From: Lactobacillus sp. UBA5804
Lineage (GTDB): Bacteria; Bacillota; Bacilli; Lactobacillales; Lactobacillaceae
NCBI GenBank assembly: GCA_002418055.1
Contig: DIDI01000031.1
Coordinates: forward strand, 1-7,556
Direction: 5' to 3'
DNA length: 7,556 nucleotides
Shown: positions 1 to 6,348 of the stretch, in pieces
How positions within the stretch are numbered: the first letter of the stretch is position 1
How the letters are laid out: every line of letters starts with the position of its first letter
Made by a program: the position numbers and the translations under genes
The notes under the pieces: generated by a model
The model's input: the letters and a program-made list of their open reading frames with translations, nothing else
Databases searched by the model: none
What the model was told of the DNA's origin: nothing

Positions 1-201
1 AGTAAACTGGAAAGCCCGCCGCTGGCAAATGAAATCCCAGCTTTAAATGCCGATTAGGATGATGATTGTGACCAATCACAAAAATACCAACACCGACAGT
101 GATGCCAACTAAGAACAACCACATCCAAACTTTTAACATCACCAAAAAGGCGATAAAAACTAAAATCATGACTGCTAGATAAGGTCGTTTCGTAAAAATT
201 T
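1..201 (-). pseudogene. membrane protein gene fragment, 5' end lost at the glpK junction
   Basis: The minus strand is open in one frame from about position 201 to the window edge. It encodes a peptide beginning around IFTKRPYLAVMILVF, followed by a nearly continuous run of about 35 hydrophobic residues (AVMILVFIAFLVML then VWMWLFLVGITVGVGIFVIG) that fits a two-helix membrane hairpin. A basic, His-rich tail follows (GHNHHPNRHLKLGF). I do not recognise the family. No ATG with a Shine-Dalgarno precedes it; the only in-frame ATG (169-167) lies inside the first hydrophobic stretch. Just upstream, from about position 202, the DNA is unmistakably glpK on the other strand, so the natural 5' end has probably been cut away. 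The frame stays open into antisense glpK as far as a TAA at 274-272, with a GTG at 238-236 as the only plausible alternative start. The gene continues beyond the window, so its 3' part cannot be judged. Confidence 0.55.
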
Positions 202-991
202 CCCATTGCCGGACTGGCGGGTGATCAGCAGGCTGCACTCTTTGGACAATTAGCCTTAAAGCCGGGGATGGTTAAAAATACCTACGGTACCGGATCATTT
301 ATTGTGATGAATACGGGAGAGACCCCAACTGAATCCAATAGCCAATTGCTAACCACCATTGGCTATGTACTAAATGGTAAAGTCTGCTATGCCTTAGAGG
401 GATCAGTATTTGTCGCGGGTAGTGCGATTCAGTGGCTACGGGATGCGGTCAAGCTGATTAAAACGAGTCCAGCATCTGAAGCAGCCGCTTTAGCCTCGCA
501 ATCAAGTGATGAAGTCTATGTAGTACCAGCTTTTACCGGATTAGGTGCCCCGTATTGGGATTCAGCCGCTCGCGGTGCAATTTTTGGAGTTACCCGTGGC
601 AACGGACTATGATCTTGTCAAAGCAACCCTGCAGTCCTTAGCGTACCAAACACGCGATGTGGTTGATACCATGCAACAGGATGCGGATATTAAAATTCCA
701 ACCTTGCGAGTAGATGGTGGTGCTTCGAATAATAATTATTTGATGCAGTTTCAGGCAGATATTTTGGGAATTGAGATTGAACGGACTAGAATAGCTGAAA
801 CGACTGGTTTAGGCGTCGCTTTTATGGCTGGCTTGGCTGTGGGTTTTTGGCGTGATGTCAGTGAACTAAAAGAAATTTTTGTTATTGGCAAATCCTTTGC
901 GCCAAAAATGAATTTATCACGTCGAGAGTGCCTCTATCAGGGCTGGAAGCGTGCCGTTTTGGCAACTCGAGTGTTTGCACATGGCAAGTAA
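202..991 (+). pseudogene. glpK: glycerol kinase remnant (N-terminal deletion plus frameshift)
   Basis: Glycerol kinase phosphorylates glycerol to glycerol 3-phosphate in the cytoplasm. The reading begins abruptly at PIAGLAGDQQAALFGQ, the segment holding the catalytic Asp (Asp245 in the E. coli enzyme). It continues through MVKNTYGTGSF, YALEGSVFVAG, VVPAFTGLGAPYWD and ARGAIFGVTRG. Nothing upstream encodes the first ~240 residues of a roughly 500-residue enzyme, so the N-terminal FGGY domain is gone; an in-frame TAA lies at 193-195. At ~598 the frame breaks: the first frame ends in a stop at 610-612. The next frame resumes exactly where the family continues (ATDYDLVKATLQSLAYQ, then LRVDGGASNNNYLMQFQADI and ETTGLGVAFMAGLAVGFW) and ends at the natural C terminus. 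Aligned with the family spacing after TRG, the break is a net loss of 2 nt. Both lesions make it non-functional. No glpD or glpF neighbour is visible. Confidence 0.93.
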
Positions 992-1025
992 TCATCGCTT
1001 GAGCGTGGCGCATAATAGCTTTTAT

Positions 1026-1032
1026 GAGGGAG
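1026..1032 (+). promoter_or_regulatory. Shine-Dalgarno site that fixes the phosphatase start
   Basis: GAGGGAG lies 7 nt before the ATG at 1040. An in-frame GTG at 1034 would add two residues but sits only 1 nt from this site, so ATG 1040 is preferred. Confidence 0.75.
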
Positions 1033-1039
1033 AGTGACT

Positions 1040-1825
1040 ATGACCAGAAAGCAGCGATTGTTGTTATTAGATGGACCACGTAATTTTCGTGATTTAGGGG
1101 GCTATGCGGCGGCAGATGGCAAGATGGTGAAGTGGCAGCGTATTTACCGCGCTGATACCTTAAGCCAATTGTCTGACCAAGATTGCCAGCAACTTAGCCA
1201 GTTACGTATCACGGCAAATTGTGATTTACGTTCGACTTATGAACAAGCGATGGCACCTGATTGCGATTGGCCGGGCATGCGGTATTATTCTGTGCCACTT
1301 TACAGTGCCGATTCCAGTCAGGATAAAGGGTCGAATCGACTCTTTCGCTTGTTTCACCGGATTCCTGACTTAGGCGATAATTATTTAGGCACGATTTATC
1401 AACAAACTTTACTCAATATCCATAGTCAACAGATGTTTGCAGCGGTCTTTGAGCAGCTTCTGTGCTTACCAGCAGATGAGGCACTCGTTTATCACTGCAG
1501 TGCCGGAAAAGATCGTACAGGGATGACCAGTGCGTTGATTTTGATGGGCTTAGGGGTAGCTGATGATACCATTGCCCGTGATTATTTATTGAGTAACGAA
1601 CTGTACGACTTTTCTCGTGATCAATTGGCCGGTGATTCTGAACTAACTAAGCGAGTTGCCCGAATGAATGTCACCAAAGGTGAGGGAACAGCTATTTTGG
1701 GAATTACTGAGACTATTCGTCAGGGTTGGGGCGATTTCGCGCACTTCTTTATCAAGGAGCTTGGATTTACTAGATCAGATTATGATCAGCTATGCAAGCA
1801 ATATTTAACGACGCAAAAAGCTTAG
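1040..1825 (+). CDS. tyrosine-protein / atypical lipid-type phosphatase (Y_phosphatase3 family)
   Basis: This is a complete 261-residue cytosolic phosphatase with no signal peptide. The N-terminal motif PRNFRDLGGY (residues 13-22) and the segment RIYRADTLSQLSDQD are typical of the Y_phosphatase3 group that includes mycobacterial MptpB and Listeria LipA. CDLRS (61-65) follows. The catalytic P-loop is HCSAGKDRTG (152-161), giving nucleophile Cys153 and phosphate-binding Arg159 in the CX5R signature. The Lys and Asp inside the loop match the HCxxGKDR form, known in this group for enzymes that can act on phosphoinositides as well as phosphotyrosine. The substrate here is unknown. The start is ATG 1040, chosen for its GAGGGAG site. 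The gene lies 48 nt after the glpK remnant on the same strand and I see no convincing promoter of its own, so it may once have been co-transcribed. It converges on dltD, and its stop codon lies inside the shared terminator. Confidence 0.9.
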   Translation: MTRKQRLLLLDGPRNFRDLGGYAAADGKMVKWQRIYRADTLSQLSDQDCQQLSQLRITANCDLRSTYEQAMAPDCDWPGMRYYSVPLYSADSSQDKGSNRLFRLFHRIPDLGDNYLGTIYQQTLLNIHSQQMFAAVFEQLLCLPADEALVYHCSAGKDRTGMTSALILMGLGVADDTIARDYLLSNELYDFSRDQLAGDSELTKRVARMNVTKGEGTAILGITETIRQGWGDFAHFFIKELGFTRSDYDQLCKQYLTTQKA

Positions 1826-1846
1826 TCCTAATGGACTAAGCTTTTT
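1815..1846. terminator. bidirectional intrinsic terminator between the phosphatase gene and dltD
   Basis: A perfect 14-bp inverted repeat (AAAAAGCTTAGTCC at 1815-1828, GGACTAAGCTTTTT at 1833-1846) with a TAAT loop gives a GC-containing stem flanked by an A-run and a T-run. It therefore works in both directions. It contains the phosphatase stop codon (1823-1825) and lies 4 nt past the dltD stop, ending both converging transcripts. Confidence 0.93.
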
Positions 1847-1850
1847 AATG

Positions 1851-3134
1851 TTACTTATCAAATTCTGCCAAGTTCTTGGCGGTTGGTTTCAGTTGTTGCC
1901 ATTTCCGCGACAAGAATTTAGATTGTAAATGGTACTTTGGTGCAGGTTGGGGCTGGTCTAGGAATGGGGCAACTTTACGATCAAAATCAACCCAACCGGC
2001 CCAGCCGATATGAATGGTATCTTGCATAAAGCCAGGACGATTTCCCATGTTTGAGAAGTCGGTGATATGGTTAAAGCCCTGTGATTGCAACTGATACTTA
2101 ATCTTCGCAGTCGCTTGTTCATACATCTTAAGGGATAAGCCAGTATACTTTTCCCACTTCTCATTAACTGGTGTGATGACAAACATCACGTTTGTCTTGG
2201 TCTTGCAGAATTGATTCAATACCGCTTCAAAATCACTATATTCTGGTGATTGCAGATAACTGAAGTGGCTTTGTGAACCCGCTAAGCGCTTTTTAGCATT
2301 TTTAACTGTTGAGGCATAGAATTTATTATAAATACCGAAACGGTTATTCGTCGTTTGTGCCTTAGCATCATGTTTAGCTTCACGAATTAGTTTTTGATAA
2401 TTGTATTGCTTCGGTAATAATTTGATTTTAGGCTTTATTTTATTTTCATAGTTATGACTGGCATCAATCCCACTGAACAGCCGATCTTCCTGTGCTAAGA
2501 GGCGTATCCGACTTTGAATTTGGAATTTATCCCAGCCCGATAGCGATTCTCCGGCAGCAATTTTACGCGCAGCTGAACCAACAATGCCATTGCTACCAAT
2601 GAGTTGGAGCAAGCGTCTAGCGGTGTAACGGTCATAACGAGAAGCTGGGTTTGCTTGATTTAACCAAATGAGATTGGCATAAGCCCCATTGTAGAATTTA
2701 AAGGCAACGGGCAGTACCCCATTTTTCACAAACCATTGCGGTGAAATGATAAAGACAGCTTTGCCATGGTTCATTTCCTTAGCCATCCCCACCATATTAA
2801 AGAGTTGTGGTAGTGATTGGGTCCCACGTGAACCAAACATAAATGGTCGATAATGATGGTAACGTGCGGCCATTACAGCTGGGTGAAATCGATCCATCCG
2901 GCGAAATTCACTGGATCCAAAGAATGGTACATATTCAGTATGTTGATTTTTAGCCAAAGCCTGCGTTTTAATTGACGCATTCTTCATGACTAGCGGGCTG
3001 AGCGAGACCGCGGCTTCGCGCTTGGCTAAGTCCGAATGATGACCACTCCAAGGTAGACAGATGAAACCAATAACTAGCAGTCCTGCTAAAATTACTGGGC
3101 CAAAAATAGTCCAAAGGCGTTTACGATTCGTCAT
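1851..3134 (-). CDS. dltD: D-alanyl transfer protein DltD
   Basis: DltD is a membrane-anchored, outward-facing SGNH-like enzyme that completes transfer of D-alanine to lipoteichoic acid. The 427-residue product fits the family length. It has a short cytoplasmic basic end (TNRKR), one N-terminal membrane anchor at about residues 8-29, then an extracellular domain. The nucleophile motif FFGSSEF is at 71-77 (the catalytic Ser is Ser74 or Ser75 by family pattern). The C-terminal Asp/His pair of the triad is in DTIHIGWAGW (Asp372, His375). MFVITPVNEKW is also family-like. The start ATG has its own site, AAGGGGA, 7 nt upstream. It is the last gene of the operon. Unusually, it directly follows dltB, because the carrier gene dltC that normally precedes it is missing. 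The ATG overlaps the stop of a 13-codon frame (ATGA). Confidence 0.95.
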   Translation of the reverse strand: MTNRKRLWTIFGPVILAGLLVIGFICLPWSGHHSDLAKREAAVSLSPLVMKNASIKTQALAKNQHTEYVPFFGSSEFRRMDRFHPAVMAARYHHYRPFMFGSRGTQSLPQLFNMVGMAKEMNHGKAVFIISPQWFVKNGVLPVAFKFYNGAYANLIWLNQANPASRYDRYTARRLLQLIGSNGIVGSAARKIAAGESLSGWDKFQIQSRIRLLAQEDRLFSGIDASHNYENKIKPKIKLLPKQYNYQKLIREAKHDAKAQTTNNRFGIYNKFYASTVKNAKKRLAGSQSHFSYLQSPEYSDFEAVLNQFCKTKTNVMFVITPVNEKWEKYTGLSLKMYEQATAKIKYQLQSQGFNHITDFSNMGNRPGFMQDTIHIGWAGWVDFDRKVAPFLDQPQPAPKYHLQSKFLSRKWQQLKPTAKNLAEFDK

Positions 3135-3172
3135 TTTATTCCCCTTAGTGCACTAATTTGTAACTTTTGCAT
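3131..3172 (-). other. 13-codon mini-ORF in the dltB-dltD gap, possible scar of dltC
   Basis: Between the dltB stop and the dltD start (61 nt) there is an ATG at 3172 with a good AGGGAG site 7 nt upstream. It encodes MQKLQISALRGIK and stops at TGA 3133-3131, overlapping the dltD ATG (ATGA), the usual layout of translational coupling. The start signals and overlap sit where dltC would begin and end. The peptide has no resemblance to DltC: the Ser-bearing DSM motif for 4'-phosphopantetheine is absent and about 65 residues are missing. It could be the remains of an in-frame internal deletion or a chance short frame. Confidence 0.35.
3145..3156. repeat. 12-bp perfect palindrome before dltD
   Basis: TTAGTGCACTAA is its own reverse complement. 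It ends right at the Shine-Dalgarno of dltD, so in RNA or DNA form it could affect dltD expression. It could equally be a deletion-junction product. No U-run follows, so it is not a terminator. Confidence 0.5.
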
Positions 3173-3195
3173 AACTAAACTCCCTAAGTACTGCA

Positions 3196-4410
3196 TTATC
3201 TGCCAAACCAAAGTTGGTTGAGAAAGCCACTAAAGATCAGGAAGGACAGTACCACGAAGTTGAAGGTGATAAATCGTCCTACACCACGGGTCACAGCAGT
3301 TGACTTGATGTTTAGATGCTTGCGTTTGTAACGCAACCAAGCATCGTTACCAATCAGGGCGAGACCATGTAAGAAACCATAGAAGATGTAGTACCAAGTA
3401 ACGCCATGCCAAAATCCCATTGTTAGCATATTAAGCATGTAAGCAACGGCTGATAAGGTGTTACGGTTCTTGAACCAACGTTTCTTGGTTGCCATAAAGA
3501 CAAAGCGCATGAAAATATAATCGCGGAACCAGAAGGACAAGGTCATATGCCAACGATTCCAGAACTCTTTGATATTCTTAGATTTCAGCGGATGATTGAA
3601 GTTGATTGGTGTCTCAACCCCCATCAGGTAACTGATGGCAATGGCAAATAGAGAGTAGCCGGCAAAATCGAAGTATAAATCAGCCGAATACATGTAGGCA
3701 ACGCCCGCAACCCACCAAGAGAGATGAGGCGCGTGCAACATGGCCATTTCCTTTAAACGCGGTAGCCAAACTTGTCCAGTAAAGTAGGCAAAAACAAACT
3801 TATAAAGAAAACCAATGAACAGGTATTTGACAGCTGTTTGTACCATATCGAGGTAGTGTTCACGAGTAGGAACTTGTTGATAATCTTTGGCAAACCGGCG
3901 ATAGCGATCGATTGGTCCGGAAGTAATTGTCGGCATGAAGACCATAAAACGAATAAACTTCCACCAAGTGAGGTCATTCACTGCACCATCACGAGTTTCA
4001 ATCACGGTCCCGGCAGCTCTAAAGGTTAAATAGCTGATTCCTAAAAAGCCAATCAATGAATTATGACCTGTCATCGCGGGTGTAAATTTGACAATCACAA
4101 TCGGTAACAGTGATAAGAAAGTCGTGATATAGAAAACGTATTTGTTATTAGCATGTTTACGATAGCGGTAGTAACCCGTTACTAGGAGAGTTTGATAGAC
4201 TAAGTAAATTAGTAAGGAAATCCCCTGAACGCTACTAGCACCATCGAACATTAAGAATAAGAAAACAAAGCTAATGAGGGCTTCATACCACTGGAATCGT
4301 TTGCCAAAGTAGAGACCGATAGCTAATGGTAGGATAGCAATCAATAAGTAAATAAAGTACGATGGCGTGCCGTAGGCTGAAATGTTCGGCAAACTTGCGA
4401 TTAATGACAT
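3196..4410 (-). CDS. dltB: D-alanyl transfer MBOAT membrane protein DltB
   Basis: DltB is a multi-pass MBOAT-family acyltransferase that takes D-alanine from the carrier DltC at the inner face and passes it across the membrane. The 404-residue product is full length. It shows many hydrophobic segments and the MBOAT core: MPTITSGPIDRYRRF (159-173), YSADLYFDFAGYS (241-253), FWNRWHMTLSFWFRDY (283-298) and MGFWHGVTWYY (331-341). His288 and His335 correspond to the two conserved histidines known from the solved Streptococcus thermophilus protein (His289 and His336). The C terminus (FLIFSGFLNQLWFGR) is complete. The ATG overlaps the dltA stop by 10 nt, with GGAGG 10 nt upstream, indicating coupling with dltA. 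Its direct partner dltC does not follow it here. Confidence 0.96.
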   Translation of the reverse strand: MSLIASLPNISAYGTPSYFIYLLIAILPLAIGLYFGKRFQWYEALISFVFLFLMFDGASSVQGISLLIYLVYQTLLVTGYYRYRKHANNKYVFYITTFLSLLPIVIVKFTPAMTGHNSLIGFLGISYLTFRAAGTVIETRDGAVNDLTWWKFIRFMVFMPTITSGPIDRYRRFAKDYQQVPTREHYLDMVQTAVKYLFIGFLYKFVFAYFTGQVWLPRLKEMAMLHAPHLSWWVAGVAYMYSADLYFDFAGYSLFAIAISYLMGVETPINFNHPLKSKNIKEFWNRWHMTLSFWFRDYIFMRFVFMATKKRWFKNRNTLSAVAYMLNMLTMGFWHGVTWYYIFYGFLHGLALIGNDAWLRYKRKHLNIKSTAVTRGVGRFITFNFVVLSFLIFSGFLNQLWFGR

Positions 4411-5939
4411 GTTGGATTAGCCTCCGCAATCAATTGTTTGACTGCAATCTTACCATTAGCGGATGTTGGAAAATGCGCAACATATTTAAATTGAGTTGGC
4501 ATCATATAATTCATAATTTGTCCTTTCAAGCTGGTACGAATCGCCGCCGTTAATTCACGTTCCGTCTCAAAGTGATTAGGCTTGGCAATGACGTAAGCAA
4601 TCAGGTGTTGTGCCTGTCCTTGTTGATTGTATTTGGGTACGGCAACAGCCTGTTTAATGTAAGCACTACGTTCTAGACCGGTTCGCACTTCATCAAGTTC
4701 AACGCGGAAGCCGTGCAATTTAATTTGAAAATCCATGCGGCCAATGATATGACGCAGACCATCCGCCGTGATAAAGCCAGCATCACCTGTACGATAGGAC
4801 TGCCGCCCATCAATTTGGAAGAAGCTCTCAGCCGTCTTAGTCGGATTGTTAAGATAACCAGCTGCAACTGAATCCCCAGTAATGACAATTTCACCATGTT
4901 TGCCAACTTCCGTGACTTGCTGCTTGCCATCCCAAATCGAAGTGGTGACACCAGGTTTATCGTATCCAATTGGCAAGCGCTCTAAGGTATCGACCATCTC
5001 ATGAGTGATCTCACAACTCGTAATGGCAACTGCAGCTTCAGTTGGCCCATAAGTATTGAAAATATGAGCATCTGGAAAACGCGCAAAAAGCCGCTTAACG
5101 GTTGAAACCGTTAGTTCTTCGCCACAAAAAATAAAGTACTTTAGACTTGGCATTTTGCTGGCGCTAAAATCGGGACTAAGTAGTAGCATCTCGCCAAAAG
5201 AAGGAGTACCAACAAAGACATTTAAGTATAGTTTAGGCAGACAAGTAAAGAGCTGACCTAAATTTTGCACAACTTTTGAAGGAATTGCCTTAATCGTGCC
5301 AGCTGATAACATCGATGTTAACCAATACATATGAGAAACATCAAATGAAAAAGGCGTTTGCCCGAGGTAAGTTTGTCCAGCTGGTAAATTAAAGTCTGGT
5401 CCTAGCATCCAGTTGGCAAAAGAACAGATATTGTCATGGCTAATGGGAACACCTTTAGGTGAACCGGTTGTTCCCGAAGTAAATAGAATATAAAAGGGTA
5501 GCATTCCCGATACGGCATGCGTCACCTGATAAGTTACTGCTTTAGCAAAAATAGCGACTAAACTAGTGCGGTCTAAGATGATGCCATCATAGTTAAAGTT
5601 ATCAGCTGGAAAAGGATCAATTGCGACGATTAACTGTGGCTTTGCAGTGTCGATAATGGACTGCACGCGCGGAATGGCTGAGGCTGTTTCGACAGGGATG
5701 TAGGCGTGTCCGGCCTTTAGTCCCCCTAGAAAGCCAGCCACCATTTCAAATTGATGATCGCCATAAAATAAAATAGGTCCGTTTGCTGGTAGCTCTTGAG
5801 CATCTAGCCAAGCTGCAAAAGAATTAGAAGCTGTTAAGACGTCACGATAGTTGTGAGTAACGCCCATTTCATCGAATGCAAGTTGATCCAAGTGAGCCTT
5901 GGCAGTGGCATCAATTGCTTGAATAATGTTTTTAACCAA
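4401..5939 (-). CDS. dltA: D-alanine--[D-alanyl carrier protein] ligase DltA
   Basis: DltA is a cytosolic ANL-superfamily adenylating enzyme. It activates D-alanine with ATP and loads it on the phosphopantetheine arm of DltC. The product has 512 residues. Adenylation motifs appear in order: FTSGTTGSPKG (153-163, P-loop), FCGEEL (271-276; the Cys at 272 matches the residue linked to D-Ala selectivity in DltA), NTYGPTEAAV (295-304), SYRTGD (381-386), GRMDFQIKLHGFRVE (400-414, hinge) and the catalytic Lys497 in SANGK. The text after that Lys (IAVKQL) departs slightly from the usual NGKIDRK. The start is TTG at 5939-5937, supported by GGGGGAAAAG 8 nt before it overlapping the end of dltX, and by family N-terminal alignment (MVKNIIQAID). 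No in-frame ATG fits. It lies 15 nt after dltX and overlaps dltB by 10 nt. Confidence 0.96.
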   Translation of the reverse strand: MVKNIIQAIDATAKAHLDQLAFDEMGVTHNYRDVLTASNSFAAWLDAQELPANGPILFYGDHQFEMVAGFLGGLKAGHAYIPVETASAIPRVQSIIDTAKPQLIVAIDPFPADNFNYDGIILDRTSLVAIFAKAVTYQVTHAVSGMLPFYILFTSGTTGSPKGVPISHDNICSFANWMLGPDFNLPAGQTYLGQTPFSFDVSHMYWLTSMLSAGTIKAIPSKVVQNLGQLFTCLPKLYLNVFVGTPSFGEMLLLSPDFSASKMPSLKYFIFCGEELTVSTVKRLFARFPDAHIFNTYGPTEAAVAITSCEITHEMVDTLERLPIGYDKPGVTTSIWDGKQQVTEVGKHGEIVITGDSVAAGYLNNPTKTAESFFQIDGRQSYRTGDAGFITADGLRHIIGRMDFQIKLHGFRVELDEVRTGLERSAYIKQAVAVPKYNQQGQAQHLIAYVIAKPNHFETERELTAAIRTSLKGQIMNYMMPTQFKYVAHFPTSANGKIAVKQLIAEANPTCH

Positions 5940-5954
5940 TTACTTTTCCCCCAG

Positions 5955-6095
5955 TTAGAATTCGTTATAGATAAATGGTGCTTGACCAGCGCCATAATAC
6001 CCATATAGATAAACAAGGGCTAAGAGGACGATGAAGTAGCATAATGTTTTGAGCAAAAATACCAAAACGGGATGTTGCTTTAATTTTGTAAACAT
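5955..6095 (-). CDS. dltX: teichoic acid D-Ala incorporation-associated protein DltX
   Basis: This is a 46-residue single-span membrane protein at the head of the operon. It has a basic N terminus (MFTKLKQHP), one hydrophobic helix (about residues 10-32, LVFLLKTLCYFIVLLALVYL), then YGYYGAG and the family C-terminal motif FIYNEF. Recent work on the family places a conserved C-terminal tyrosine (here probably Tyr43) as a covalent D-alanyl relay between DltB and DltD; that is literature knowledge, not visible here. The ATG at 6095 has AGAAAGGAAG about 8 nt upstream. The gene ends 15 nt before dltA, and the dltA ribosome site overlaps its stop. It is short enough to be missed by automatic callers, and longer frames on the same strand overlap it. 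Confidence 0.94.
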   Translation of the reverse strand: MFTKLKQHPVLVFLLKTLCYFIVLLALVYLYGYYGAGQAPFIYNEF

Positions 6096-6118
6096 GACAA
6101 GTGCTTCCTTTCTGCTGG

Positions 6119-6183
6119 TATCGGTCACTATCAGTGTTTGTTATCGTGCACACCATAAACTTAGTGGTGTGGACCGATAACAA
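6119..6183 (-). promoter_or_regulatory. structured dlt leader: long hairpin with a competing pairing
   Basis: In the leader RNA, TTGTTATCG (6183-6175) pairs with CGATAACAA (6146-6138). An inner TGGTGTG/CACACCA stem (6171-6165 with 6155-6149) continues after a small 3x2 internal loop, and the apical loop is about 9 nt. The same 5' arm also contains TATCGGTC (6179-6172), which can instead pair perfectly with GACCGATA (6126-6119), about 10 nt upstream of the dltX Shine-Dalgarno. The two folds are mutually exclusive. A small CACTGATAGTG dyad (6136-6126) lies between them. No U-run follows either stem, so this is not an ordinary terminator. The regulatory function is inferred. Confidence 0.5.
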
Positions 6184-6198
6184 CGACTTGAATCGTTG
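6181..6198. promoter_or_regulatory. dyad at the predicted dlt transcription start
   Basis: CAACGATTCAAGTCGTTG (minus strand) has 6-bp inverted arms around a 6-nt centre. It lies 5 nt downstream of the -10 hexamer, covering the expected +1 (~6196). That position fits a repressor site, or a stem-loop at the very 5' end of the transcript. Confidence 0.4.
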
Positions 6199-6202
6199 AT
6201 AC

Positions 6203-6231
6203 ATTATATACCAAAAGCACTAGTGCGACAA
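6203..6231 (-). promoter_or_regulatory. dlt operon promoter
   Basis: On the minus strand, a perfect TATAAT -10 (6208-6203) is preceded by a 17-nt spacer and a -35 of TTGTCG (6231-6226, 4 of 6 matches to TTGACA). The predicted start is near 6196, giving a leader of about 100 nt before dltX. Confidence 0.75.
6217..6226. promoter_or_regulatory. palindrome inside the dlt promoter spacer
   Basis: GCACTAGTGC is a perfect 10-bp palindrome between the -35 and -10 elements, sharing its last base with the -35. A protein bound here would block or remodel the promoter. This is a candidate operator only; the cognate regulator is unknown. Confidence 0.35.
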
Positions 6232-6348
6232 ACCGCGGCAGAATAACGCTTATGCTACTGGGACAAGCATTGCATGACTGTTAGGTGATTGCTTGCTAAT
6301 ATTAATTTTTGTTAAAGTCTGAGGCTAAATCAGAGCTGGGTACAATGA

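Noticed and set aside
45..206. Minus-strand frame starting at ATG 206 (MGNFYETTL...)
   Set aside because: It has no ribosome site, an implausible composition and an early stop. The neighbouring frame encodes a clear hydrophobic membrane segment.
1034..1039. GTG start for the phosphatase
   Set aside because: It is 1 nt from the GAGGGAG site, whereas ATG 1040 has normal spacing.
3753..4029. Frames on both strands inside dltB, and a similar plus-strand one at 4362-4553
   Set aside because: They lie within the well-supported dltB and dltA genes, have no ribosome sites and no recognisable protein features.
5965..6204. 79-codon minus-strand frame over the dltX region
   Set aside because: It overlaps dltX in another frame, lacks a good ribosome site and reads through the leader hairpins. 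The 46-residue DltX frame has the family sequence and a Shine-Dalgarno.
6232..6348. Small gene or riboswitch between the LysR stop and the dlt promoter; CCGCGG resembling part of a T-box
   Set aside because: There is no open frame with a ribosome site. The CCGCGG is upstream of the promoter, and no T-box consensus or specifier stem is visible. An imperfect CAAGCA/TGCTTG pair (6264-6295) is too weak to call.
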